From DASVCN01 sp040905665 (GTDB taxonomy: Bacteria; Deinococcota; Deinococci; Deinococcales; Trueperaceae): a stretch of DNA of 64,000 nucleotides. The stretch spans positions 62,001 through 126,000 of the forward strand of contig JBBDRD010000035.1 of assembly GCA_040905665.1 (NCBI GenBank), in the 5' to 3' direction. Shown in pieces: positions 1 to 9,330 of the stretch. The first letter of the stretch is position 1. Each line of letters begins with the position of its first letter. The position numbers and the translations under genes are program-made. Below the pieces are notes generated by a model, which searched no databases, had not been told where the DNA came from, and saw only the letters and a list, made by a program, of their open reading frames with translations.

Positions 1-1
1 G

Positions 2-1000
2 ACCCTACTTATCTTCGCTATCACTCGCGTGATTCCGGGGGACCCGGCGGTAGCCATGCTGGGTCAACGCTCCTCACCCGAACTGCGCGAGCGACTGCGT
101 AGCGACCTGGGGCTCGATCGACCGCTCTGGGTTAATTTCCGAGCAGTGCGTGAGAGCGGAAATGTCGGCGCATTGTTCGACACGCAGTATTTCGGCTACA
201 TGGGCGACTTGCTGCAAGGCGACTTGGGCCGGAGCCTCTATAGCCGAATTCCTGTTGCCCAGAGCCTGTCTACCAGGTTCCCGGCAACGGTGGAGTTGAC
301 CCTCTTCGCGATGCTCTTCGCGGTCCTGGTGGGAGTTCCAGCGGGGGTGTGGGCGGCTCTGCGGCGCGGCACAGCTGCCGACACGGCGGTGATGACGGTT
401 GCGCTCTCCGGCGTCTCGTTCCCTGTATTTTGGCTGGCAATAATGCTCATCTACCTGTTCGCGGTGAACCTTCACTGGTTGCCCCCGTCCGGCAGGATTT
501 CCGTCGGGATCGACCTGCAGCCGATTACCGGTTTCTACGTACTTGATGCGATCATCCGCGGGAACGGCACCGCCGCTTGGGACGTCGTTCGTCACCTCGT
601 GCTTCCCGCCGTTGCGTTGGGAACGATTCCACTGGCGATCGTCGTGCGCATGACCCGCTCCTCGATGCTCGACGTGCTGGGGCAGGATTATGTGCGCACT
701 GCACGCTCGAAGGGCCTCGTGGAGCGCACGGTCGTGAACAAGCACGCGCTTCGGAACGCCCTCCTGCCGGTGATCACGGTCATCGGCCTGTCATTTGGGA
801 CTCTCCTCTCGGGCGCCATTCTCACCGAGACCGTTTTCAGTTGGCCCGGGATCGGACGCTGGATCTACAACGCTATCGCGTCACGCGACTATCCGATAAT
901 CCAGGGCGGCGTCCTCTTCGTCGCCTTCATCTTCGTGCTCGTCAATCTGATCGTGGATATCTCCTACGGCCTGATCGACCCACGGATCCAGTACGAATGA
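2..1000 (+). CDS. Dipeptide/oligopeptide ABC transporter permease, DppB-type (5' end outside window)
   Basis: Inner-membrane permease subunit of a peptide- or nickel-type ABC importer. The frame is open from base 2 and reads a hydrophobic stretch (TLLIFAITRVIPGDP) before the GTG at 29. That is the end of the first membrane helix of DppB proteins, so the true start lies upstream of the window. The LGLDRPLW motif, several hydrophobic helices and the EAA loop that contacts the ATPase (ARSKGLVERTVV, then HALRNALLPV) are intact. The gene ends 9 bp before a DppC-type partner, so the two are surely cotranscribed. The substrate cannot be read from the permease alone. Confidence 0.93.
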   Translation, partial: TLLIFAITRVIPGDPAVAMLGQRSSPELRERLRSDLGLDRPLWVNFRAVRESGNVGALFDTQYFGYMGDLLQGDLGRSLYSRIPVAQSLSTRFPATVELTLFAMLFAVLVGVPAGVWAALRRGTAADTAVMTVALSGVSFPVFWLAIMLIYLFAVNLHWLPPSGRISVGIDLQPITGFYVLDAIIRGNGTAAWDVVRHLVLPAVALGTIPLAIVVRMTRSSMLDVLGQDYVRTARSKGLVERTVVNKHALRNALLPVITVIGLSFGTLLSGAILTETVFSWPGIGRWIYNAIASRDYPIIQGGVLFVAFIFVLVNLIVDISYGLIDPRIQYE

Positions 1001-1009
1001 GGCGCAGGA

Positions 1010-1900
1010 GTGAGTAGCGCAACCATGGAAACGATAGACACCGTAGGTCCCGGCCGTTCGCAAACGCGGATTGCGCTAAAGCGTTTTATGCGCCACCCAA
1101 CGGGCTTGGCGGGACTGGGAATAATTGCCTTCTTCGTGCTCGCTTCGCTGCTGGCGCCGGTGCTGAAGCCGTACGACGCAGCTCGGGATCGCAACTTACG
1201 CGAGAGATTGAATCCACCGACGGCGCAGCACTGGTTCGGGACCGACGAACTCGGCCGCGACATCTTCACCAGAGTCTGGTACGGCGGAAGGATCAGCCTA
1301 CGCGTGGGCCTGCTGGCCGTGGCCCTCTCGGTTGGCGTGGGAACCTTGCTGGGGCTGCTGGCGGGCTATATGGGTGGCTGGACCGACACCCTCGCTGTCT
1401 GGTTCATCGACATCCTGCTCGCTTTCCCCGGGATCTTGCTTGCCATCGCGATCGTGGCGACCTTGGGCCCGAGCCTCACGAATGCCCTAATCGCCATCAG
1501 CATCACGCAGATACCCATTTACATGCGACTCACCCGGTCGGTGGTGCTATCGATCAAGGAGAGCGAGTACGTTCAGTCGGCAAAGGCGCTGGGTGCTCCC
1601 GCCCGTCGTGTCGTCTTTCGCCACATACTGCCCAATAGCCTCTCACCCTTGATCGTGCAGCTCACGTTGTCGATCGGTGTAGCCATCCTTGACGTGGCAG
1701 CGCTCGGATTCCTTGGCCTTGGCGCTCAACCGCCCGTCCCGGAATGGGGCCTCATGATCCGCGATGGGTTCTCGCAATTCGTGCGGGCGCCCTGGATGTC
1801 GATCTTCCCGGGCTTCGCGATTTTCCTGTCAGTCGTGGGCTTCAACCTTCTCGGGGATGCCATTCGGGACATCCTCGATCCGCGCCTCCGCAACCTGTGA
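1010..1900 (+). CDS. Dipeptide/oligopeptide ABC transporter permease, DppC-type
   Basis: Second permease of the peptide-type ABC importer, 296 residues. It shows the N-terminal RFMRHPTGLAGL helix typical of DppC, the LNPPTAQHWFGTDELGRD motif of the first periplasmic loop, and the EAA loop (YVQSAKALGAPARRVVFRHI). The C-terminus GDAIRDILDPRLR is the standard family end. The start is GTG at 1010, 9 bp after the DppB-type gene. The last 72 bp overlap, tail to tail, the end of the minus-strand VTT gene. No ATPase or binding-protein gene follows, so those must lie upstream of the window or elsewhere. Confidence 0.94.
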   Translation: MSSATMETIDTVGPGRSQTRIALKRFMRHPTGLAGLGIIAFFVLASLLAPVLKPYDAARDRNLRERLNPPTAQHWFGTDELGRDIFTRVWYGGRISLRVGLLAVALSVGVGTLLGLLAGYMGGWTDTLAVWFIDILLAFPGILLAIAIVATLGPSLTNALIAISITQIPIYMRLTRSVVLSIKESEYVQSAKALGAPARRVVFRHILPNSLSPLIVQLTLSIGVAILDVAALGFLGLGAQPPVPEWGLMIRDGFSQFVRAPWMSIFPGFAIFLSVVGFNLLGDAIRDILDPRLRNL

Positions 1901-2494
1901 GGGTGCTTGTACCCGGGTGGCGGGCGTTCTCTTGGGCTGGAGCCGCAGCAGTCGGCTCTCGACCAGAGGGCGCAACTTTCCCAGCAGGTAGACGCCGGGA
2001 ATGAGCAGCAGGGCCGCCAGCAGCGCGACAGTGTCGTTCACCAGCACGGTGTCGCCAAACCAGGCGCTGGCCAGCAACCACGGCATTCGGGCAATCATCG
2101 CCGCGATCCACAGGTGATGGATAGGCAGCGCCGTCAGTCCGGCGGCCATGACCGCGAAGTCGAGATTTAGTACCAGGAAGATCACGCCCCACAAGGCTAC
2201 CGACCGAATGCCCAGGAACTGTTCCCAAGTCGCCCACGTTTCGGCCGGCATCAAGCGGCGTAAAACCGGGCGGCCAACCGTACGTGCGAGCGAAAGGCTC
2301 ACGAAGGTGCCGATGCCCAGGCCAAGAATCCCATACGCCACGGCAGGACCAAAGCCGAAGGCGGTTCCGCCCAGAGCAGCCACCAATGGTGTGGGGATAA
2401 TCGGCAACAGAGCAGCAAGCACGAACGACGCAACGTAGTAGAGCGGAGCGAGCCAACCGGCGCCGTTGATGAAGGTCGTGAGGGCGTCAATCAT
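1829..2494 (-). CDS. VTT-domain (TVP38/TMEM64-like) integral membrane protein
   Basis: Predicted 221-residue membrane protein. The N-terminal half has helices around residues 12-60 with a glycine-rich segment (LGGTAFGFGPAVAYGILGLGIGTF) and an ARTVGRPVLRR stretch, as in the VTT/SNARE-associated family. More helices follow at about 100-185, then a charged cytoplasmic tail. Related families include DedA and TMEM41/VMP1, for which lipid scrambling has been proposed; no function can be assigned here. The last 23 codons are read from the antisense strand of the conserved DppC C-terminus. It is divergent from manA. Confidence 0.8.
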   Translation of the reverse strand: MIDALTTFINGAGWLAPLYYVASFVLAALLPIIPTPLVAALGGTAFGFGPAVAYGILGLGIGTFVSLSLARTVGRPVLRRLMPAETWATWEQFLGIRSVALWGVIFLVLNLDFAVMAAGLTALPIHHLWIAAMIARMPWLLASAWFGDTVLVNDTVALLAALLLIPGVYLLGKLRPLVESRLLRLQPKRTPATRVQAPSQVAEARIEDVPNGIPEKVEAHD

Positions 2495-2584
2495 CTAATG
2501 GATCACCAATATGCTAACGGCATGCGCTCGGCTCGTGATGTGGAGCATGTGAAGGTGGGCCGAACGCATCTGGAAGGAAAGTAC

Positions 2585-3562
2585 ATGATTGAACCATATC
2601 CACTTCTGGTCGACCGGCGCATGAGTAGGCGCTTGTGGGGTGGTAACCGGCTCGCCGGGTATCTGGGAATAGAGGCGCCCGAAGGTGGGGAGCCGCTGGC
2701 CGAAGCCTGGCAAATTTATGCCGGTAATCAGGTACACAACGGAGCCTATGCGGGGCATACTCTAGGCGAGGTTGCGAAGGCAACGGGAGCCTGGCTGCTG
2801 GGCACCGCCACTGTTTCTCGCTACGGAAACAGTGTGCCGCTGCTGGCGAAGTTCATCGATGCCGCGCAACCCCTCTCGATTCAAGTCCATCCCGGTGATG
2901 ATTACGCCCGTAAACACGAGGCGGCCAGTGGCCATCTTGGCAAGGCCGAGGCGTGGTACATCCTCGCCGCCCAACCGGGGGCCCAGATAATCTGGGGGTT
3001 TAGCGAAAGCATGACACCCGGTAGGGTCCGCCGAGCGGTAATCGAAGGCGACCTCGAGGAGTTCGTGAACCGGATCCCGGTCGAAGCGGGTGACGTCATC
3101 TACAACCCCGAGGGGACGGTTCACGCTATTGGCGCGGGCTTGTTCCTCTTCGAGATCCAGCAGGCCAGTGACCTCACCTACCGGCTCTACGACTACGGTC
3201 GGCGGGGCGCCGACGGGCTCGAGCGCGAGCTGCACATAGATCGTGCTCTTGATGTGGCCAACCTGGAGGGCGGCAGGCTTGCGAAGGTAGCGCCACTTGA
3301 GCTAGGCAATGGCCGTCGCCTGCTCGTCGAAAGCCCTCACTTCGCCATGGAAGCGATAGAGCCCGACGCCCGGACGTCGCTTGCCACCAGTCCTGCCTCC
3401 CTCGAGTTCCTGACGGTCACCAAGGGTAAGGCAGCGGTCGACACTCCCTCGGGACGGGTGGCGTTGGATGCCGGAACCTCGGCGGTCCTCCCGGCGACGT
3501 TGGGTGAGTACGCTCTGATCGGAAACGCTCAAATCCTGCGCTGTTATGTGCCGGTGGGTTGA
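2585..3562 (+). CDS. manA: Mannose-6-phosphate isomerase, class I (phosphomannose isomerase)
   Basis: Interconverts mannose-6-phosphate and fructose-6-phosphate in the cytoplasm, feeding GDP-mannose and glycan synthesis. The cupin metal site is visible: QVHPGDDYA, then KAEAWYIL, and later the GTVHAIGAG segment. The length of 325 residues fits the short bacterial type I enzymes. I chose ATG 2585 because it has a GGAAGGAA ribosome binding site and begins at the usual family N-terminus; the frame is open back to 2498 without support. The stop codon overlaps the start of the next gene (TGATG), so the two are translationally coupled. Confidence 0.9.
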   Translation: MIEPYPLLVDRRMSRRLWGGNRLAGYLGIEAPEGGEPLAEAWQIYAGNQVHNGAYAGHTLGEVAKATGAWLLGTATVSRYGNSVPLLAKFIDAAQPLSIQVHPGDDYARKHEAASGHLGKAEAWYILAAQPGAQIIWGFSESMTPGRVRRAVIEGDLEEFVNRIPVEAGDVIYNPEGTVHAIGAGLFLFEIQQASDLTYRLYDYGRRGADGLERELHIDRALDVANLEGGRLAKVAPLELGNGRRLLVESPHFAMEAIEPDARTSLATSPASLEFLTVTKGKAAVDTPSGRVALDAGTSAVLPATLGEYALIGNAQILRCYVPVG

Positions 3563-5334
3563 TGGTGGGTCCGGCGCCGAATGCTCTGCACGCGCTGGGG
3601 CGACTCCTGCGACCATACCGATGGGTGGTCGTGGGCCTGTCGCTACTCATTGCTCTCTCGGCGGCTCTGGCGCAGGTCACTCCGCAGTTCGTTCGCTTCG
3701 TCATCGATACCGTGATCCCCGATGGCCGTCCCCGCCTCTTCCTTCTCACCGGCGCCGCAATGGCGGTGTTCTACGTAATCAACGAGGCGCTTTCCTACGC
3801 CGCGATGTACATGAGTTACGACTTCACCCAGCGGGTGATTAAAGACGTGCGTGCCAACGCCTACCGTCATCTGCTTTCGCTCCCGATGAGCCGCTTCACG
3901 GCCGAACGCTCGGGATCCCTGGTATCGCGCGTGGTTTCCGACGTAAACGCACTCGAATCGATGATTCAGGCCGGCGCCACGCGGATCGTGGGGCAGCTCT
4001 TCAGTATCGTCGTCGTGACGGCCATCCTCTTCGCCATGAACTGGCTGCTGGCTCTAATAAGCCTGGCTGTCGTGACGATCATGACGTTCTTCACGGTCTA
4101 CTTCCAGGGGCCGTTGCGTATACTCGCCCGCCAGATTCGCGGCCGGGTGGGGGAGATGACCGCTGTAGCCTCGGAGGCGATAGGGAACATCTCGGTGGTG
4201 AAGATGTTTACCGGCGAGTCGAGCGAATACCGGCGCTTCGAGACCGAGAGCTCGCGCTACCGCAAGTTAAACCTGGAAAGGCGCCGGCAGGTGGGTTATA
4301 TGCAGGCCGGTGTGGGCATCTCAGCCGAGATGGGCGTGGGAGCTCTGGTGCTGGTGGGCGGCTGGATCATCGCGCAGGGCGGTGGAGCGGGCGCCGCCGG
4401 ACTCACCACCGGCGAGTTGACCGCGTTCCTGCTCTACCTCAACAACCTCGTGGGTCCCGTGCGGCTGGTACTCAACTTCAACAACGTACTACAAGCCGGC
4501 GTGGCCGCCCTCGACCGCGTCGACGAGTTGCTCGATGAGGATCCCGAGGCCGGCGGCGTCTCCCAGGAGTTCGAAGGGGGAGAGATCCGCTTCCACGCAG
4601 TGCATTTCCGGTACCCCGGGGCTGCTTCCGCAGGCTGGGCGCTCGCTGGTCTCGATCTCCGCATCCCTGCCGGACGAACAGTTGCTCTGGTCGGCCCTTC
4701 GGGTGCCGGAAAGACGACCGTTGGTCGACTCCTCTCGCGGCTTTACGATCCTCAGGAGGGAACCATCGCCGTGGGAAGGCGCGACCTGCGCGAGTTTCGG
4801 CTCGACACAGTGCGTCGGGCGGTAGCGGTGGTGCCGCAGGAACCCACGCTCTTCTCGGGCAGCGTGCGCGAGAACATCCGCTACGCCCGCCCCGAGGCCG
4901 AGGATCACGAGGTACGGCGGGCGGCCGAACTAGCTAACGCCGCCACATTTATCGAGGCGCTCCCCAGCGGGTTCGAAACAGAGATCGGTGAGCGCGGCGT
5001 CAAGCTGTCTGGTGGCCAGAAGCAGCGCGTCGCCATTGCCCGGGCGATCCTCAAGGGGGCCTCGATCCTGGTGCTGGATGAAGCAACCTCCAGCCTCGAC
5101 AGCGAGTCGGAATCGGTGATACAGGATGCTCTGGCCGGCTACTTCTCCAGGCGGCAGGAGCTCACCAGCATCGTAATCGCCCACCGTCTGTCTACCATTC
5201 GGGATGCCGACCGGATCTTCGTGATGCAAGATGGTCGGGTGGTCGAGTCGGGTAGCCACGACGAACTGCTTGGTAAGCCGGGCCTCTACCGCCGGCTGTT
5301 CGAAATTCAGACGAGCGGTCCGGTGACGCGATAA
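3562..5334 (+). CDS. ABC transporter, fused permease and ATPase (exporter type)
   Basis: Half-transporter of about 590 residues in the ABCB/MsbA class, which works as a homo- or heterodimer in the cytoplasmic membrane. The N-terminal six-helix membrane domain spans about residues 20-310. The ATPase domain has Walker A (GPSGAGKTT), Q-loop (VPQEP), signature (LSGGQKQR), Walker B (ILVLDEAT) and H-loop (IAHRLS) all intact. The ATG at 3562 overlaps the manA stop; a TTG one codon earlier is possible. The substrate could be a lipid, a drug or a peptide. Coupling to manA hints at glycolipid export, but this is only inference. Confidence 0.92.
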   Translation: MVGPAPNALHALGRLLRPYRWVVVGLSLLIALSAALAQVTPQFVRFVIDTVIPDGRPRLFLLTGAAMAVFYVINEALSYAAMYMSYDFTQRVIKDVRANAYRHLLSLPMSRFTAERSGSLVSRVVSDVNALESMIQAGATRIVGQLFSIVVVTAILFAMNWLLALISLAVVTIMTFFTVYFQGPLRILARQIRGRVGEMTAVASEAIGNISVVKMFTGESSEYRRFETESSRYRKLNLERRRQVGYMQAGVGISAEMGVGALVLVGGWIIAQGGGAGAAGLTTGELTAFLLYLNNLVGPVRLVLNFNNVLQAGVAALDRVDELLDEDPEAGGVSQEFEGGEIRFHAVHFRYPGAASAGWALAGLDLRIPAGRTVALVGPSGAGKTTVGRLLSRLYDPQEGTIAVGRRDLREFRLDTVRRAVAVVPQEPTLFSGSVRENIRYARPEAEDHEVRRAAELANAATFIEALPSGFETEIGERGVKLSGGQKQRVAIARAILKGASILVLDEATSSLDSESESVIQDALAGYFSRRQELTSIVIAHRLSTIRDADRIFVMQDGRVVESGSHDELLGKPGLYRRLFEIQTSGPVTR

Positions 5335-5436
5335 GCAGGAGGCGTGGTAGCGCGGCTACCGGCATGGTAGCTCCATGAGCCACGCGTTCTCTCACGTGTA
5401 ACCTACGGCTTCTCGAGGAGATGTCGGTCTAGCTGC

Positions 5437-7830
5437 TCAGACGCTCGCCGACGGCGAAGTCCTGTTCCCCTCTTCATTCGGAGCTGGCACGAACGCCGCT
5501 CCCTCCTCGTCGGGGAGGAGCATGATCGACAGCACCTCATGGAAATCCTTCACGGCAATCACTCGTAAGTCATCGAGGATCGCCGCCGGAACGTCCTCAA
5601 GGTTCGCCTCGTTGGCCTCGGGGATGATTACTTCCTTGATGCCCGCCTGATGTGCCGCCAGCAGCTTCTCCTTGACACCGCCGATGGGCAGGACGCGCCC
5701 ACGCAGAGTGATCTCACCCGTCATTGCCACGTCACCACGCAGCGCCTGACCGGTTAGAGCGCTCACTACGGCGCTAGCGATTGCAATCCCGGCCGACGGC
5801 CCATCCTTGGGCGTAGCGCCCTCGAGTACGTGAACGTGCAGGTCGCGGGTCTCATGGAAGTCGGATGGCAGGCCGTAGCGAGAGGAGTGCTTTCGCAGAT
5901 AGGCGATTCCCGCTTGGGCGCTCTCCTTCATTACCTCACCCAACTGTCCGGTGAGGGACAGCTTCCCTTTACCTGGGATAGAAACCGCCTCGATATCGAG
6001 CGTCACTCCTCCCACCGAGGTCCAGGCTAGGCCGTGCGAAAGGCCAATCTGAGGCTGCTTATCGGCCTTGTCGTCACGGAACGGCGGTACGCCCAGCAGT
6101 TCTCGAATTGCGTCGGAATCTACCTCGCGGAGCCCGTCCCAAGCCTTGCCCAGGTACTCCTTGGCCGACTTCCGCGCGCCTTTGGCGATCATCCTATCCA
6201 TGTTGCGTACGCCGGCTTCGCGGGTGTACTCGGTGATAATGCGCCGCACGGCTTCGTCGCCTATTTCGAGCCTGCCCTCGAGGCCGTGGTCACGTAGCTG
6301 CTGCGGAACCCGATAACGGCGGGCGATCTGAACCTTTTCGTCCAGCGTGTAGCCGGGGATGTGGATGACTTCCATACGGTCCAGGAGCGGCCGTGGAATC
6401 GTCTGCAGCGTGTTGGCGGTCGTGATGAACATGACCTTGGACAGGTCGTAGGGGATCTCCAGGTAGTGGTCCGAGAAGGTGTCGTTCTGCTCCGGATCGA
6501 GCACTTCCAGCAGTGCCGACGATGGATCGCCACGGAAGTCGGCGGTCATCTTGTCGACCTCGTCGAGCAGGAACACCGGGTTGATCTTCCCGGCGGTCTT
6601 CATGCCCTGGATGATTCGGCCCGGCAGAGAGCCGATGTAGGTGCGACGGTGACCGCGGATCTCGGCCTCATCCCGTACGCCTCCAAGCGACATCCGCACG
6701 AACTCGCGGTTGAGGCTGCGCGCGACCGACTTGCCCAACGATGTCTTACCTACGCCGGGTGGGCCCACCAGACAGAGTATGGGCGCCTTGTAGCGCGACT
6801 CCTCGGAGTCCTTGGTGAGCTGCCGCACCGCCAGAAACTCGAGGATACGCTCCTTTGGCTCCTCCAGCGCGTAATGATCGTCGTTCAGCACCTTCTCGGT
6901 GAAGGAAATATCGAGGCGTTCCTCGTCTGCCTCACTCCACGGCAGGTCGAGGAGCACATCGAGGTAGGTCCGTACTACGGTCGCCTCGGGTGAACCGCCG
7001 GCCATCTTCTCGAGCCGCTCGATCTCCTTGAGCGCCCGCTCGCGGGCTTCCTCGGGCATGTTCTTCTCTTCGACCCGCTTGCGCAACTCCTCGCCCTCGG
7101 AGGCTTCGTCGCCGCCCAACTCCCGTTGGATCGCCTTCATCTGCTCACGCAGGTAGTACTCCCGCTGATTCGAGTCCATCTGCTGCTTCACGCGAGCGCT
7201 TATCTGCTTCTCGGTATCGAAACGCTCGAGATCGCGCGACAGGAAACCGAAGACCAGTTCGATTCGCCGAGCGGCATCGGACTCTTCGAGCACCGCCTGC
7301 TTGTCGGCTACTTCCCAGGTGGCGTACTTGGCCACCACGTCCGCCAGCGGCCCCGGCTCCTTGAGGCTGCGGAGGTTCTCCAGGTGGAACGAGTCGAGCC
7401 GAAGATTCTTGTTCTGCTGCGCGTACTCGGCAAAGGCCGTCTTGACCTGCTCGATGAGAGCACGAGCGCGGGCTTCATCCATTTCACCCGGCGTTTCGTT
7501 GATCGTCGAAACACGTGCGCGGAGCGTCGCTCCCGGCAGATAGGAGTCGATGGAGGCGCGTTCGCGACCCTCGACAAGTACCTGGAGAGTGTCGTCGGGC
7601 AGGCGAATTACCTGTTTGACTACGGCGAGGGTGCCAACTGCGTAAAGCTGCTCGCCGCTTGGATCATCGATCCTCGGCTCGCGCTGAACGACCAGGAGAA
7701 CCCGGTTATCGGCTGCCTGGGCCTCCTCGAGGGCCCGCTTCGACTTGGGTCGACCGACGTCGACGTTTTCCAGGGTCCTTGGAAGCACGACCTGGGTACG
7801 GAGGGCAATGACGGGAAGTTCCCAATCCAT
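5437..7830 (-). CDS. lon: ATP-dependent protease La (LonA)
   Basis: Cytoplasmic AAA+ serine protease that degrades misfolded and regulatory proteins. The 797 residues follow the LonA plan: an N-terminal substrate-recognition domain (1-190), a coiled-coil linker (about 200-280), an AAA+ domain with Walker A GPPGVGKTS at 356-364 and Walker B VFLLDEVDK, then the protease domain. The catalytic Ser is in KDGPSAG at residue 679 and the Lys in GGVKEKLLAAH at 722, the same numbers as in E. coli Lon. It is a single gene with its own upstream region. No CIRCE or heat-shock operator was seen. Confidence 0.97.
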   Translation of the reverse strand: MDWELPVIALRTQVVLPRTLENVDVGRPKSKRALEEAQAADNRVLLVVQREPRIDDPSGEQLYAVGTLAVVKQVIRLPDDTLQVLVEGRERASIDSYLPGATLRARVSTINETPGEMDEARARALIEQVKTAFAEYAQQNKNLRLDSFHLENLRSLKEPGPLADVVAKYATWEVADKQAVLEESDAARRIELVFGFLSRDLERFDTEKQISARVKQQMDSNQREYYLREQMKAIQRELGGDEASEGEELRKRVEEKNMPEEARERALKEIERLEKMAGGSPEATVVRTYLDVLLDLPWSEADEERLDISFTEKVLNDDHYALEEPKERILEFLAVRQLTKDSEESRYKAPILCLVGPPGVGKTSLGKSVARSLNREFVRMSLGGVRDEAEIRGHRRTYIGSLPGRIIQGMKTAGKINPVFLLDEVDKMTADFRGDPSSALLEVLDPEQNDTFSDHYLEIPYDLSKVMFITTANTLQTIPRPLLDRMEVIHIPGYTLDEKVQIARRYRVPQQLRDHGLEGRLEIGDEAVRRIITEYTREAGVRNMDRMIAKGARKSAKEYLGKAWDGLREVDSDAIRELLGVPPFRDDKADKQPQIGLSHGLAWTSVGGVTLDIEAVSIPGKGKLSLTGQLGEVMKESAQAGIAYLRKHSSRYGLPSDFHETRDLHVHVLEGATPKDGPSAGIAIASAVVSALTGQALRGDVAMTGEITLRGRVLPIGGVKEKLLAAHQAGIKEVIIPEANEANLEDVPAAILDDLRVIAVKDFHEVLSIMLLPDEEGAAFVPAPNEEGNRTSPSASV

Positions 7831-7934
7831 GCATTAGTAAACCTCTCAGGGGAGGGCACCACCGTAAGATGGCTGACCCCTACGGAACGATCTGCACTAT
7901 TGCCGTGAGAGGCGGATGTCCGCTCCTTCGCTCC

Positions 7935-7975
7935 GTACTGGAGTCTGTACTGGAGTCTGTAGCGGAGTCCATTGT
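7935..7975. repeat. Short tandem repeat, 12-bp unit, upstream of lon
   Basis: Two exact copies of a 12-bp unit (ACTGGAGTCTGT) followed by a third degenerate copy (AGCGGAGTCCAT). They lie between the 3' end of rsmB and the start of lon, on the upstream side of lon. No function is evident. Confidence 0.6.
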
Positions 7976-8013
7976 GGCGGGGTGCGATCGGTAAAGCGGC
8001 GGGCGCGGGCGGC

Positions 8014-9309
8014 TCAATCGACTCGCCTCCGAAGTCGAAGTATGAAGAAGCCGTCCAGTCCGTCGCTAGGCACCACGACGACGCCGTCACCTGCGCCCTT
8101 CACCTTGTAGGGAGCCTCAAGCGGAAGGTCGACCGGCTGAGCTTCGAACTCGGGATGCCGCTCGAGAAACCACTCCGCCTGACCGGGCCCCTCCTCCATG
8201 GTCAGCGCGCAGACGGAGTAAACGAGAGTTCCCCCGGGAGCGGTAAGGGCGGCAGCCGTGTCGAGCATCTCGCGCTGTAGTCGAGCAAGGCCGGCAACGT
8301 CGTTGGGAGCCAGTCGCAGTTTTATCTCCGGATTGCCGCGCAGCGTTCCCGTACCGCTGCAGGGAGCGTCGAGCAAGACCTTCACGGCCGGGGCGACGTT
8401 GGGCGTTAGCCGCAGGTCGGCCACCAGATGCTGGGTTGTGAGGCCCAACCGGCGCAGGTTCGTGCCGGCGCGCTCTACCTTCTTGGGGTCGATCTCGAGC
8501 GACACGACAGCCGCCCCCTGCGAGGCCAGCTCGGCGCTCTTAATTCCGTTGCCGGACGCCAAGTCGAGAACCCGTTCGCCGGGCTGGGCGTCCAGGGCAC
8601 ATACCGGCAGGCGCGATGCGGGGTTCTGCGGTTGAACCAGGCCTTCCCGGAACGCCCGCAGCCGGCCCAGCGGCATGGGGCAACGCACCGAGAGGCTTCC
8701 CGCTAGCGGTCCCGGGCGCGCTTCACAGCCCTCCTCGATCAGTGCCAGGGTGGCGCGGGACGTGACGCCGGCGACGTCGCCGCCACCCCTACCCAGGAAG
8801 GTGGTCAGCCACAGAGGTTCACCTTCCAGCATTCCCAGAGCCGCCTCGCTGGCAGCCTCGCCCAACAACTCCTCGAAACGTCTATCCAGCCATTCGGGAA
8901 GCGAATAGCGTACGCTCCGGGGCAGTTTCGCAGGGATCTCCACCCGCCGGAGCACGGCGTTGGCAAGGCCCGCCAAGCGGGGCGTTATCGACTTGGTGAC
9001 TTCCACCCACTCGTCGACCGCGGCGTGGACCGGTGTCTTGCGGATGAGCAACTCGTAACAGCCCAGCCGCAGGGCGTTGCGGACGTCCGGGTGCAATTTG
9101 GCGGGTGCGGCGAGGCGCGGCTCGAGGGAGGCGTCTATAAGCAGTTGATGCCGCAACGTCCCGTAGACCAGATCGGTTAGTAGTCCCCGCCCTCGGACGT
9201 CGGCCAGGCTACTCATGGCCGACGAGAGCGATGGCGCAGCAAAAGCGCCGCGATGAACGCGGCGCATAACCTCTACTGCCAATCGCCTGACCCCAAGCGG
9301 CTGGGCCAA
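8014..9309 (-). CDS. rsmB: 16S rRNA (cytosine967-C5)-methyltransferase RsmB
   Basis: SAM-dependent rRNA methyltransferase, 431 residues. The N-terminal 130 residues form a NusB-like helical RNA-binding domain (LVYGTLRHQLLID and the following helices). The methyltransferase domain has the SAM motif VLDLASGNGIKSAEL, the DAPCSGTGTLR motif with the TC-type catalytic cysteine, and VYSVCAL near the C-terminus. Both cysteines expected of the Sun/RsmB family are present. The listed start is TTG with no clear ribosome binding site; a TTG nine codons later is an alternative. The gene follows the Zn-peptidase gene by 21 bp. Confidence 0.92.
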   Translation of the reverse strand: MAQPLGVRRLAVEVMRRVHRGAFAAPSLSSAMSSLADVRGRGLLTDLVYGTLRHQLLIDASLEPRLAAPAKLHPDVRNALRLGCYELLIRKTPVHAAVDEWVEVTKSITPRLAGLANAVLRRVEIPAKLPRSVRYSLPEWLDRRFEELLGEAASEAALGMLEGEPLWLTTFLGRGGGDVAGVTSRATLALIEEGCEARPGPLAGSLSVRCPMPLGRLRAFREGLVQPQNPASRLPVCALDAQPGERVLDLASGNGIKSAELASQGAAVVSLEIDPKKVERAGTNLRRLGLTTQHLVADLRLTPNVAPAVKVLLDAPCSGTGTLRGNPEIKLRLAPNDVAGLARLQREMLDTAAALTAPGGTLVYSVCALTMEEGPGQAEWFLERHPEFEAQPVDLPLEAPYKVKGAGDGVVVVPSDGLDGFFILRLRRRVD

Positions 9310-9330
9310 ACGTTCGGTGTGGCTGACTCT

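Noticed and set aside
5346..5360. GGTAGC-GCG-GCTACC hairpin after the ABC exporter gene as a terminator
   Set aside because: Only 6 bp with a 3-nt loop and no T-run on either strand; may be chance.
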